DNA from: Winogradskyella sp. PC-19
Lineage (GTDB): Bacteria > Bacteroidota > Bacteroidia > Flavobacteriales > Flavobacteriaceae
Reading direction: 5' to 3'
Assembly (NCBI RefSeq): GCF_002163855.1
Contig: NZ_CP019332.1
Coordinates: forward strand, 2,769,145-2,833,144
Length of the DNA: 64,000 nucleotides
Position numbers and translations under genes: made by a program. Positions within the stretch are counted from its first letter, which is position 1. Each line of letters opens with the position of its first letter. Below the pieces are notes generated by a model. It was not told the origin of the DNA and made no database searches. It saw nothing but the letters and a program-made list of their open reading frames with translations. Shown here one piece after another: positions 52,655 to 60,818 of the stretch.

Positions 52655-53668
52655 ATGAAAGGACTTAAATTTTTTAGCAAAATTATTTTCTTCGTCAATT
52701 CCTTGGCTGCCTTCCTTTTATTATTAGCATATATTTTACCTTATATTCCTCCAAAAAGCTTTTCGCAACTTTCTGTATTAAGTCTTGCTGTTCCGGTTTT
52801 AATTATAATGAATATTTTGTTCTTTCTATATTGGCTGCTCAATGTAAAAAAGCAATTGTTACTATCGTTGGTAGTTTTATTAATTGGGTTTAATTATATC
52901 ATTTCAATCTATAAATTTACAGGTTCTAAGACAGTAGAAGACGAGGCTAATTTTTCAGTTATAAATTATAATGTTCGCTTATTTAATTTATTTGAGTGGT
53001 TACCCAATAAGAATGTTGAAGCAGATATTTTAGAATTTTTAAAAGCAGAGAACCCAACGATTATTAGCTTTCAAGAATATAGAAAAAGCGAGACTTTTCA
53101 GCTTAAAGATTATGAGAAATTTGAATACGTTTCAAATGGAAAAGTAAAAAGTGGACAGGCTATTTTTTCAAAATTTCCTATTGTCAATTCGGGTTCAATA
53201 GAGTTTCCTAACACATCTAATAATGCAATTTTCGTTGATGTCGCTAGAAAAAAAGATACTCTGAGGGTTTATAATGTTCATCTACAATCTTCAAAAGTAA
53301 GTACTAAGGTTAGTGATTTACAAAAAGAAGGTTCTGAAGAATTAACTAAGCGCATTGGAGAAGTTTTTCAGATACAACAATCTCAAGCAGAACTTTTAAT
53401 TACTCATAAAAGTAAATGTCCCTACAAGTTAATAATTATGGGTGACTTTAATAATACGGCTTATTCATACGTCTATGATAAAATCAAGGGCAGCCATCAA
53501 GATGCTTTTCTTGTTGCTGGTAATGGGTTTGGTAAGACCTTTAACTTTAATTTTATTCCGCTTAGGATAGACTTCATTTTAGTAGATAAGGATTTTACAG
53601 TGAATGGTTTTAAAAACTATGATATTAAATTGTCGGATCATTATCCTATAAAAGCAGTATTAAAGTAG
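52655..53668 (+). CDS. Endonuclease/exonuclease/phosphatase family protein with membrane N-terminus
   Basis: 337 residues. Three membrane spans in the first ~90 residues (FFVNSLAAFLLLLAYILPYI; VLSLAVPVLIIMNILFFLYWL; LLLSLVVLLIGFNYIISIY) and an EEP catalytic domain from ~100: SVINYNVRLFN (~104-114), ENPTIISFQEYRKS (catalytic Glu, ~130-143), VYNVHLQSSK, LIIMGDFNNTAYSYVYDKIKG (~265-285) and LSDHYPIKAVL at the end. The active-site set is complete. The catalytic face is probably periplasmic; substrate (nucleic acid, phospholipid or inositol-like phosphate) unknown. It overlaps the convergent DUF6122 gene by nine bases. Confidence 0.85.
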   Translation: MKGLKFFSKIIFFVNSLAAFLLLLAYILPYIPPKSFSQLSVLSLAVPVLIIMNILFFLYWLLNVKKQLLLSLVVLLIGFNYIISIYKFTGSKTVEDEANFSVINYNVRLFNLFEWLPNKNVEADILEFLKAENPTIISFQEYRKSETFQLKDYEKFEYVSNGKVKSGQAIFSKFPIVNSGSIEFPNTSNNAIFVDVARKKDTLRVYNVHLQSSKVSTKVSDLQKEGSEELTKRIGEVFQIQQSQAELLITHKSKCPYKLIIMGDFNNTAYSYVYDKIKGSHQDAFLVAGNGFGKTFNFNFIPLRIDFILVDKDFTVNGFKNYDIKLSDHYPIKAVLK

Positions 53669-53974
53669 TATAAAACTACAATCTACAGTATCTGCTATTA
53701 TATGTATTAGTAATCCTATTCCGATTAATCGTGTAGATTTTAATAGTGCTAATAAAATGTATACGCCAATAGCGTAGTAGCTATGAAGTATATGAAAATT
53801 TATGCTACAACGGTTTGGATCAAACATTGGGTTAGCTATTAGGTGGTCTATGTCAATTACAATACCTAACAACATTATAATAGAAGCTTTTTTCCAGTTT
53901 TTTCTAAAGAATATATAAGCAACTATTATTGGAACAATAAAATGAATGCTGTAATGAACTATTGATTGTAGCAT
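53660..53974 (-). CDS. DUF6122 family membrane protein
   Basis: 104 residues, about four membrane spans, with a conserved polar pattern: HYSIHFIVPIIVAYIFF, MLLGIVIDIDHLIANPMFDPNRCSINFHILHSYYAIGVYILL and GLLIHIIADTVDC. The repeated His/Asp residues inside hydrophobic segments (DIDH, H-x-L-H-S, H-x-x-A-D) recall the YdjM/LexA-regulated membrane metal-dependent hydrolase family. Enzymatic activity is unproven. It is the last gene of the parA-lepB operon; its start overlaps the WbqC stop by one base. Confidence 0.8.
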   Translation of the reverse strand: MLQSIVHYSIHFIVPIIVAYIFFRKNWKKASIIMLLGIVIDIDHLIANPMFDPNRCSINFHILHSYYAIGVYILLALLKSTRLIGIGLLIHIIADTVDCSFILL

Positions 53975-54588
53975 TACAATTTTGGTATTTGGGATTCTAA
54001 ATAGTTAAGTGTGTTTGGGCCTTCATTAAATAATAAATCCAAAATACTTAGATTGGGTAAATATCCGTGTTTTTCTGTAAAGACCTGGGTGTATTTATCA
54101 AACTGGAAATCTGTATTCTTTTTCGCATTCACTAAGTAGCGAAAATCTTTTTTATCATTTGCAGGTATTTCAAAGCTTTCAGTTAATGAAAATGAATTGT
54201 CTAACTGTATAGCCTCAGAAAGAAGCTCAAAACATTTTAAATTTAAATCTAAAAGAAATTTAAAATCTGTTTTAAACAATGGCATTAAATCATCAATATA
54301 AAACTCATAAAATGGTGACATTCTGTAGGCAGAGTCTAGAGATTTAAGGTGTTGTAACTGCCATTTGTCAGTCGTAGATATTTGAACATCTTTTGTTTGT
54401 TGGCGCTTTTTTTGTGTGTAAGATACAGGTGCAGAAAGTACCAGTTTTCCGTTAGCACCGTAAATTTCACTACGATTTCTGAAGGTTTGCTTTTGGTAAT
54501 TATCACAAACTTCAAAAACAATAGTTTTACTTTTTACTACTGCTACAAAATGTGCAATGTTCGGAAAGTATGTGGGATGAAAAAGCAT
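53974..54588 (-). CDS. WbqC family protein
   Basis: 204 residues from ATG 54588; a TTG two codons upstream is less likely. The WbqC pattern is clear: LFHPTYFPNIAHFVAVV, FEVCDNYQKQTFRNRSEIYGANGKLVLSAPV (~25-55), STTDKWQLQHLKSLDSAYRMSPFYEFY (~73-99), and a final LSILDLLFNEGPNTLNYL. WbqC-type proteins are linked to O-antigen gene clusters in some bacteria, but here it is a conserved partner of lepB. The biochemical role is not established. Confidence 0.85.
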   Translation of the reverse strand: MLFHPTYFPNIAHFVAVVKSKTIVFEVCDNYQKQTFRNRSEIYGANGKLVLSAPVSYTQKKRQQTKDVQISTTDKWQLQHLKSLDSAYRMSPFYEFYIDDLMPLFKTDFKFLLDLNLKCFELLSEAIQLDNSFSLTESFEIPANDKKDFRYLVNAKKNTDFQFDKYTQVFTEKHGYLPNLSILDLLFNEGPNTLNYLESQIPKL

Positions 54589-54599
54589 AGTCAACCATT

Positions 54600-56222
54600 T
54601 TATTTGGTATTAGCTTTTGCTTTTTTGTTCTTTCTCCAACGGTTAAAGAATGTCAAGCCAAACACGACCACCAAAAATGGAATTAAATAAGAGACACGCT
54701 CGCCTTTTCCATTTACAGTGGTAAAAACACGGTCCCAACGAATGCTCCAATTTTTGATACCATCGTTAATACCATCGATACTCATCCATATAAACACGGG
54801 TTTGCCTATGACATGATCAAAAGGGACAAATCCCCAAGCACGAGCATCGACAGAGTTATGTCTGTTGTCACCCATCATCCAATAATAATCTTTTTCAAAT
54901 GTATATGAGTCTACAACTTTCCCGTCTAAAACAACTTCGTTACCTCGAGCAAAGACTTTATGACCTTCATACTCTTGAATCAGTCTATCGTATAATGGTA
55001 AATTTTGAACATTGAGTTCTGTAGTAGTACCAGCTTTCGGAATATATAATGGTCCAAAAAAGTCGACATTCCAAGAGTAGTTTGGGTCTCTTGGAAAAGT
55101 ACCGCCATATAAACCTTCTTTTTGAATATTTCTTTCAACTGATAAGACTTCAGGATGGTTTTTTAAATAAGCGATGGCTTTATCAGAAGCCGCACTTAGT
55201 ATATAAGTTCCGTCTTGCATTTGACCAATTCCGTCATCAACATCAGCACGATTAAGAACAGACAAAATTCTATTAATATCAGCTTGACTTCTAAGTTCAT
55301 TTTTAAACTTTATACGGTAAGAAAATTGAAGCTCACCTCTACTTGGCAATTCGTTTTTCTTACCATTGATGTGGACATAACCATTTTTAATTTCAAGTGT
55401 GTCACCAGGTATGGCTACACATCGTTTAACAAGATTTGTTTTTTTGTCAATGGGCTTGTAATAATTACGGTCAGGTGTAAAAATATCCATATTCCGTAAC
55501 GTATCAGCAGGCTGTCCAAATACGACGTAATCATTGTTCTTTATCTTTTGAAAGCCAGGAAACCTAAAATATGGTAATTGCAACATATTTTTCCATGAGG
55601 TATTGCGTTTTTCAAAATTATCATCAAACAAATAAGATTTAGCGCCTAGTTTTGGTATTGTATCGTGTACCATAGGAGCTGCAACTGTAGTCATGGGTGC
55701 TCTTGCACCATAATGAATTTTGCTAACTATTAAAAAATCACCGACTAAAAGCGATTTCTCTAAAGATGAAGATGGAATCACAAATGGTTGAAAGAAATAG
55801 GTGTGTACAATTGTTGCTGCGACTATTGCAAATAGGATAGAGGTAATCCATTCGCCTGCTGACGTTTTTGGTTTTAATTGTCTATTTTCTATAAAAGAAA
55901 CGTCTTCTATATAGTTTAAATAATAGAGATAAAACCCTAAAGTTAATATACAAATTAATGCGTCTAGTTTGGTGTCTTTACCAAATGCACGTGCAGTTTC
56001 TACCCAAACTGCGGGAATCATAATAAGATTTACTATCGGTAAAAAAATCAGAATTACCCAATACCATGGTCTAGAAATAATTTTCATTAAAATCACCGCA
56101 TTGTATATTGGAACAAATGCTTCCCATGCTTGTCTTCCTGCTTTAATGTAGAGTTTCCATGTGCCTAGTCCATGAATAATTTGTATTACTATTAAAAAGA
56201 TAAACCACTGTGTCCAGTTCAT
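54600..56222 (-). CDS. lepB: Signal peptidase I with N-terminal DUF5684-like membrane domain
   Basis: 540 residues. Residues ~1-95 are a three-span domain of DUF5684 type (WTQWFIFLIVIQIIHGLGTWKLYIKAGRQAWEAFVPIY). A further span (~128-150) precedes the S26 catalytic core: catalytic Ser in QPFVIPSSSLEKSLLVGDFLIVSK (~152-174) and Lys in LVKRCVAIPGDTLEIKNG (~263-280). Then a long insertion and the closing box YYWMMGDNRHNSVDARAWGFVP (~450-471). Cleaves Sec signal peptides at the inner membrane, including those of the T9SS cargo. Twice the length of the E. coli core plan, as is usual in this phylum. Confidence 0.93.
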   Translation of the reverse strand: MNWTQWFIFLIVIQIIHGLGTWKLYIKAGRQAWEAFVPIYNAVILMKIISRPWYWVILIFLPIVNLIMIPAVWVETARAFGKDTKLDALICILTLGFYLYYLNYIEDVSFIENRQLKPKTSAGEWITSILFAIVAATIVHTYFFQPFVIPSSSLEKSLLVGDFLIVSKIHYGARAPMTTVAAPMVHDTIPKLGAKSYLFDDNFEKRNTSWKNMLQLPYFRFPGFQKIKNNDYVVFGQPADTLRNMDIFTPDRNYYKPIDKKTNLVKRCVAIPGDTLEIKNGYVHINGKKNELPSRGELQFSYRIKFKNELRSQADINRILSVLNRADVDDGIGQMQDGTYILSAASDKAIAYLKNHPEVLSVERNIQKEGLYGGTFPRDPNYSWNVDFFGPLYIPKAGTTTELNVQNLPLYDRLIQEYEGHKVFARGNEVVLDGKVVDSYTFEKDYYWMMGDNRHNSVDARAWGFVPFDHVIGKPVFIWMSIDGINDGIKNWSIRWDRVFTTVNGKGERVSYLIPFLVVVFGLTFFNRWRKNKKAKANTK

Positions 56223-56285
56223 ATATTTTGTTTTTATCTACTGTTGGTAGAAAAGTATTATAATTTGTTTCAAATTTTGTGCAAA

Positions 56286-56987
56286 TTAACCAATATTTAA
56301 GACGTCTTTCATTGTAAAGACTCCTTTTTTATCAGCAATCCACTCAGCAGCAATTACTGCTCCTAATGCAAAACCTTCACGGTTATGTGCAGTGTGTTTT
56401 ATTTCTATAGAATCAACTTCAGAATCGTAATTAATAATATGGGTGCCTGGTACATCTATAATACGTTTTGCTTCAATTTTTATAGCATCAGAATTTGTAC
56501 CGTCCATTGACCAGTTCTTGTATTCAGAATTGGAAATAATATCATTAGCTAAAGAGATAGCTGTTCCGCTTGGTGCATCTAACTTTTGTGTATGATGAAT
56601 CTCTTCAATATTTAATTTGTAATCAGGATACTTTGTAATCAGTTTTGCTAGAACTCTATTAACTTCGAAAAAAATATTGACACCTAAGCTAAAGTTTGAA
56701 GCATATAAAAATGCCGATTTATTTAAGTTACAATAATCAACAATGTCATTGTAATATTCCAGCCAACCTGTAGTGCCAGAAATAACAGGCACTTTAGCAT
56801 CAATGGCATTTTTTATGTTTGAAACAGCTGTTGAAGGTAAGCTAAAATCAATAGCCACGTCAGAATCTGTAAAATCTAATTCTTTTGTTTTGCTATCTGC
56901 TTTTAGGGTTATAGAGTGTCCACGTTCTTTAGCAACACGTTCAATGATTTTTCCCATTTTCCCATAACCGAGTAGAGCTATTTTCAT
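56286..56987 (-). CDS. dapB: 4-hydroxy-tetrahydrodipicolinate reductase
   Basis: 233 residues. Second enzyme-specific step to diaminopimelate and lysine. NAD(P)-binding KIALLGYGKMGKIIERVA (~2-19), then DVAIDFSLPSTAV (~43-55), PVISGTTGWLEY (~69-80), ASNFSLGVNIFFEVNRVLAKL (~94-114), and the catalytic signature EIHHTQKLDAPSGTAISLA (~127-145). A short form typical of Bacteroidota, lacking part of the E. coli N-terminal extension. It shares the pathway with dapD in this window. It is 63 bp upstream of lepB on the same strand. Confidence 0.96.
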   Translation of the reverse strand: MKIALLGYGKMGKIIERVAKERGHSITLKADSKTKELDFTDSDVAIDFSLPSTAVSNIKNAIDAKVPVISGTTGWLEYYNDIVDYCNLNKSAFLYASNFSLGVNIFFEVNRVLAKLITKYPDYKLNIEEIHHTQKLDAPSGTAISLANDIISNSEYKNWSMDGTNSDAIKIEAKRIIDVPGTHIINYDSEVDSIEIKHTAHNREGFALGAVIAAEWIADKKGVFTMKDVLNIG

Positions 56988-56998
56988 CTGCTATAAAT

Positions 56999-57601
56999 CT
57001 AAAATTTAAAATTTACCGTTACTCCTAAATCTGAAGAGTCTTCCATTGGGTTATATTGAAAATGCGGCCGTAAGGCTAAATTTTCGTCAACATTAAACTG
57101 TAACAGATGTGCATCTACATTTGCATCAATAATGTTTAGCACATAGATACCTACGGTTACTAAAGTTGCTATATCTCTATTGCGACGAAACTGGCGCTGA
57201 GCTCTTATTAATGCATCATCAGAAATGGTTGGTGTAGAACCAGTGCCATAAAATTCATCATCAGTAAAACCAGCTAAGCGCCTTTTAAAAGCATCTCTGT
57301 AGCGGTTATATTGTTTGTTATTAAAATCATAAACAACAATACCTGTAGTTATTGCTCCAACTACAATCGGAATTTTCCAATACTTTTTATTATAGGCTTG
57401 ACCTAACCCAGGTAAAATAGCTGAATAAAATGCAGCTTTAGAAGGTCTAAGAGGATCAATCTCTCTTTTAGTGATAAGCGCATTGTCTAATTTAAGTTCG
57501 TCAATAGTCGTCTCAATGGTGCTATCTTTTTGTACTTGAGAGAATCCAAATACAGAAAATAAAAAACAAATTAATAAAAGGGTAAGTTGCTTATTTAGCA
57601 C
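56999..57601 (-). CDS. DUF5683 domain-containing protein
   Basis: 200 residues from GTG 57601, overlapping the parB stop by 11 bp. A signal peptide (LTLLLICFLFSVFGFSQ) is followed by a polar stretch and the DUF5683 core: RPSKAAFYSAILPGLGQAYNKKYWKIPIVVGAITTGIVVYDFNN (~53-96), then RRNRDIATLVTVGIYVLNIIDANVDAHL (~137-164) with a second hydrophobic segment, and a beta-strand end (LGVTVNFKF) that resembles a barrel terminus. Membrane or outer-membrane location. Function unknown; the genomic position between parB and dapB is conserved. Confidence 0.85.
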   Translation of the reverse strand: MLNKQLTLLLICFLFSVFGFSQVQKDSTIETTIDELKLDNALITKREIDPLRPSKAAFYSAILPGLGQAYNKKYWKIPIVVGAITTGIVVYDFNNKQYNRYRDAFKRRLAGFTDDEFYGTGSTPTISDDALIRAQRQFRRNRDIATLVTVGIYVLNIIDANVDAHLLQFNVDENLALRPHFQYNPMEDSSDLGVTVNFKF

Positions 57602-58493
57602 TTTTTACGAGTTTTATGATGCGATTAAAATCTTCTTCAGAGTGAAATGGAATAGAAATCTTTCCGCTACCGTTCTTTGCTACTTTAACGTCAATTTTGT
57701 GCCCAAAGTATTCCGAAAATTCCTTGATACCTTTTTTAATTGGTTTAGGAAGCTCAGTAGTTTCTGAATTGCTTTTCGTTTCTGTAGGATTATTTAAGTT
57801 TTTGACTAAAGCTTCTGTAGCTCTCACAGAAAGTTTATTACTAATAATCTTCTCATAAACTTCTAATTGATCAACCTGACTTTTTATATTAACTATTGCA
57901 CGTCCATGTCCCATAGAAATAAAGCCGTCACGCATACCAGTCTGTATGATTGGGTCTAGCTTTAATAGACGCAGATAATTTGCAATGGTCGAACGTTTTT
58001 TACCAACGCGTTCACTCATTTGTTCTTGAGTTAATTGAATTTCGTCAATTAATCGCTGGTATGATAACGCAATTTCGATTGGGTCTAAATCTTGACGTTG
58101 AATATTTTCGACCAAAGCCATCTCTAATGACTCTTGATCATTAGCTATTCTTATGTAAGCAGGTATTGTTGGGTTACCTATCAATTTAGACGCTCTAAAT
58201 CGACGCTCTCCAGATACCAATTGGTATTTGTTGAATGCTAATTTGCGTACAGTTATTGGTTGTATAACTCCTAATTCTCTTATAGAAGACGCTAGTTCTC
58301 TCAGTGTTTCCTCATTAAAATTTGTTCTAGGTTGAAACGGATTCATTTCAATATCCTCAATATCTAGTTCGACAATATTACCAACGACTTTGTCAGCATT
58401 TTTGTCTGATGCAGAATTTATATCATTATCTGGGTCTTTTAACAATGCTGAAAGTCCACGACCTAGTGCTTGTTTTTTTGTTGCCTTCGCCAT
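57591..58493 (-). CDS. parB: Chromosome partitioning protein ParB
   Basis: 300 residues. The CTPase/ParB-N region has ALGRGLSALLKD, MNPFQPRTNFNEETLRELASSI, GVIQPITVRKL, LVSGERRFRASKLIG (~109-123) and MALVENIQRQDLDPIEIALSYQRLI (~138-162). A helix-turn-helix DNA-binding part follows: LTQEQMSERVGKKRSTIANYLRLLKL (~168-193). The C-terminal dimer domain ends in EEDFNRIIKLVKSA. It binds parS near the origin and spreads along DNA. No parS sequence was found in this window. Start codon overlaps the parA stop by one base. Confidence 0.96.
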   Translation of the reverse strand: MAKATKKQALGRGLSALLKDPDNDINSASDKNADKVVGNIVELDIEDIEMNPFQPRTNFNEETLRELASSIRELGVIQPITVRKLAFNKYQLVSGERRFRASKLIGNPTIPAYIRIANDQESLEMALVENIQRQDLDPIEIALSYQRLIDEIQLTQEQMSERVGKKRSTIANYLRLLKLDPIIQTGMRDGFISMGHGRAIVNIKSQVDQLEVYEKIISNKLSVRATEALVKNLNNPTETKSNSETTELPKPIKKGIKEFSEYFGHKIDVKVAKNGSGKISIPFHSEEDFNRIIKLVKSAK

Positions 58494-59257
58494 TATAAAT
58501 TCTTTTTAATTATTTCTTTTGCTAAGCTTAAGTAATTTGTAGCACCTCGACTACTTACATCGTAGTTGATAATGCTCTCGCCATAACTTGGTGCCTCACT
58601 TAGGCGTACGTTTCGTTGTATAATAGTATCAAATACCATGTTGCTAAAGTGTTTCTGAACTTCTTCAACCACCTGGTTAGATAATCGTAATCTAGAATCG
58701 AACATCGTTAGTAATAAACCTTCGATATCTAATGCTTCGTTGTGTATCTTCTGAACACTCTTTATTGTGTTTAATAATTTACCTAAACCCTCAAGTGCAA
58801 AATATTCGCATTGAATAGGGATAATTACAGAATCTGCAGCTGTTAATGCGTTTAATGTGAGTAAACCCAAAGAAGGTGCACAATCCATAATAACGTAATC
58901 ATACTCATCTTTAACCTCTACTAATGCTTTTTGAAGCATGTATTCACGTTCATCTTTGTCAACGAGTTCAATCTCGATAGCGACCAAATCGATATGTGCA
59001 GGAATGATATCTACATTTGGTGCATTTGATTTTACTATAGCTTCTTTAGCTGATTTAGTGTGTTCTAAAACTTGATAAGAACCTATTTCGACAGCGTCGA
59101 CGTCAATGCCTAATCCAGAACTAGCATTGGCTTGAGGATCAACATCAATAAGTAATATCTTTTTTTCTAAAACACCCAGCGATGCGGCTAAATTTACTGA
59201 AGTCGTCGTTTTACCAACGCCTCCTTTTTGGTTTGCTATGGCTATGATTTTGCCCAT
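58493..59257 (-). CDS. parA: Chromosome partitioning ATPase ParA (Soj)
   Basis: 254 residues. Deviant Walker A IIAIANQKGGVGKTTTSVNLAASLG (~4-28), Walker A' VDPQANASSGLG (~39-50), Walker B YVIMDCAPSLGLLTLNAL (~119-136), and the SMNPIP-like region LTMFDSRLRLSNQVVEEVQKHF. ATP-driven gradient factor for chromosome segregation with ParB. It is the first gene of a seven-gene compact unit running to DUF6122 and is divergent from the cotH-like gene. Length is standard for chromosomal Soj-type proteins. Confidence 0.96.
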   Translation of the reverse strand: MGKIIAIANQKGGVGKTTTSVNLAASLGVLEKKILLIDVDPQANASSGLGIDVDAVEIGSYQVLEHTKSAKEAIVKSNAPNVDIIPAHIDLVAIEIELVDKDEREYMLQKALVEVKDEYDYVIMDCAPSLGLLTLNALTAADSVIIPIQCEYFALEGLGKLLNTIKSVQKIHNEALDIEGLLLTMFDSRLRLSNQVVEEVQKHFSNMVFDTIIQRNVRLSEAPSYGESIINYDVSSRGATNYLSLAKEIIKKNL

Positions 59258-59399
59258 TAAATGATTTGGTTTATTAAGGGTTTAAAAATACAATTATTTG
59301 TGGGTTTTAGAAATGGAAGTTGTCAACATTACCCTAAAATTTGATTATGGCTTCATTATTGATTAATTTTCATAAAAATTCTTGGTATTAAGGTTTAAA

Positions 59400-60812
59400 A
59401 TGGGAGAAATTAAGTCTTCAGTTATAGCTATTATCTTTATGTTTCTCTCAATTAACTTGTATTCACAAGAAATTGTAGCTGAGAAAGGAAGTTTTGGTAT
59501 AGATGAAATAAACGGAATCATCGTTTGGTTTAATAATAACTTGAATAGCCAAAATGTTAGTTCTATAACTTTTGATACTGTCTATGTCTTAGAAAATTCA
59601 ACAAAATTATCATACAACAAATCCTTTTCTCTAAAATCAGATAAATCTTATAAATTATATGTAACTAAGTTGCCAATTATTCATATAACAATGGATAATG
59701 GTAAAATGAATAGCAGAAAAAAAATTGCTGGTAAATTTAGTTATTATGATTCTGAGCAATTTTTTGGATCTGCTATGTCTATACGTCACAGAGGAAACTT
59801 GTCATTATCCTTTAATAAAAAGTCATTTGATATAGAACTTGGTAAAGATGTAAAGTTTATGCACATGCGTTCTGATGACGATTGGATTTTAGATGCTATG
59901 TATAATGAGCCTTTGAGATTACGTTCTTTAGTAGCTGCGAACATTTGGAACACCATTCATAAGCCTTATTATTTAAATCGGGAACGAAATGCAAAAAGTG
60001 GTTTTGAAGTGTCTTATGTCGAAGTTTTTAAAAACAATACTTACTACGGTTTGTACCAGTTGTCAGAGTCGGTTGATAGAAAGCAATTACAGGTAAAGAA
60101 AAATAACGGTAACATTATTAAAGGTCGTATTTATAAAGCGGAATCTTACGAAGGTGGACCAGATTTTACTAAAGCTCCAGATAAATACGAGAATGCGCTT
60201 CCGCTTTGGATAGGCTGGCAAAGTGAATATCCTTTCTTGGATTATAATTCAGATTTTGAAGATTTATTTCAGTTCCAGCAATTGGTAGTAAATGGTTCTG
60301 ATGAAGATTTTAAAACTAAAATCTCAGAAGCCTTTGTGCTAGGTAATGCCATAGATTATTTTTTGTTTGTAAATGCTATACGAGCAACTGATAACCTTGG
60401 GAAAAACTACTATTTGGCTAAATATGATAAAGGTGAACCCTATTTTATTGTGCCGTGGGATTTGGACGGAACGTTTGGTGTTATACAAGACGGAAAACAA
60501 ATTAGAACGACAAACGATATTTTAAGTAATGGACTGTTTAAAAGACTTATTGAGTTAAATCCAGACGATTACAAAAAGAATTTAAAATCACGATGGGATT
60601 TTTTACGCAAAAACATTATGAGTGATAAAAATTTGTTCTCTAAAATCAATTTTGCATATGTCTCTCTAACAGAACAAAAAATCTATGAACGTGAGCAATT
60701 AGTTTGGCAGAATAAATTAACCAAAGTATCTAATGAAACACACTATACATATCTAGAGACTTGGTTAAAAAATAGATTATCCTATTTAGATTCTTATTTT
60801 AAAAACTTGTAG
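59400..60812 (+). CDS. CotH kinase family secreted protein
   Basis: 470 residues from ATG 59400 (an in-frame TTG lies at 59382). Signal peptide EIKSSVIAIIFMFLSINLYSQ. After an N-terminal beta domain, the CotH kinase fold starts at ~125: RHRGNLSLSFNKKSFDIEL (~130-148), DDWILDAMYNEPLRLRSLVA (~160-179), GLYQLSESVDRKQLQV (~218-233), and the metal-binding type strand YFIVPWDLDGTFG (~350-362). CotH proteins phosphorylate spore-coat proteins in Bacillus and occur in many non-sporing bacteria. An exported kinase-like enzyme, possibly acting on secreted proteins (inference). Confidence 0.87.
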   Translation: MGEIKSSVIAIIFMFLSINLYSQEIVAEKGSFGIDEINGIIVWFNNNLNSQNVSSITFDTVYVLENSTKLSYNKSFSLKSDKSYKLYVTKLPIIHITMDNGKMNSRKKIAGKFSYYDSEQFFGSAMSIRHRGNLSLSFNKKSFDIELGKDVKFMHMRSDDDWILDAMYNEPLRLRSLVAANIWNTIHKPYYLNRERNAKSGFEVSYVEVFKNNTYYGLYQLSESVDRKQLQVKKNNGNIIKGRIYKAESYEGGPDFTKAPDKYENALPLWIGWQSEYPFLDYNSDFEDLFQFQQLVVNGSDEDFKTKISEAFVLGNAIDYFLFVNAIRATDNLGKNYYLAKYDKGEPYFIVPWDLDGTFGVIQDGKQIRTTNDILSNGLFKRLIELNPDDYKKNLKSRWDFLRKNIMSDKNLFSKINFAYVSLTEQKIYEREQLVWQNKLTKVSNETHYTYLETWLKNRLSYLDSYFKNL

Positions 60813-60818
60813 TCAGTC

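Noticed and set aside
57591-59399. Possible parS site near parAB
   Set aside because: I looked for TGTTYCACGTGRAACA-like palindromes here and at every CACGTG elsewhere (e.g. 18325, 40312, 40371, 41036); none has the flanking arms, so no parS is called.
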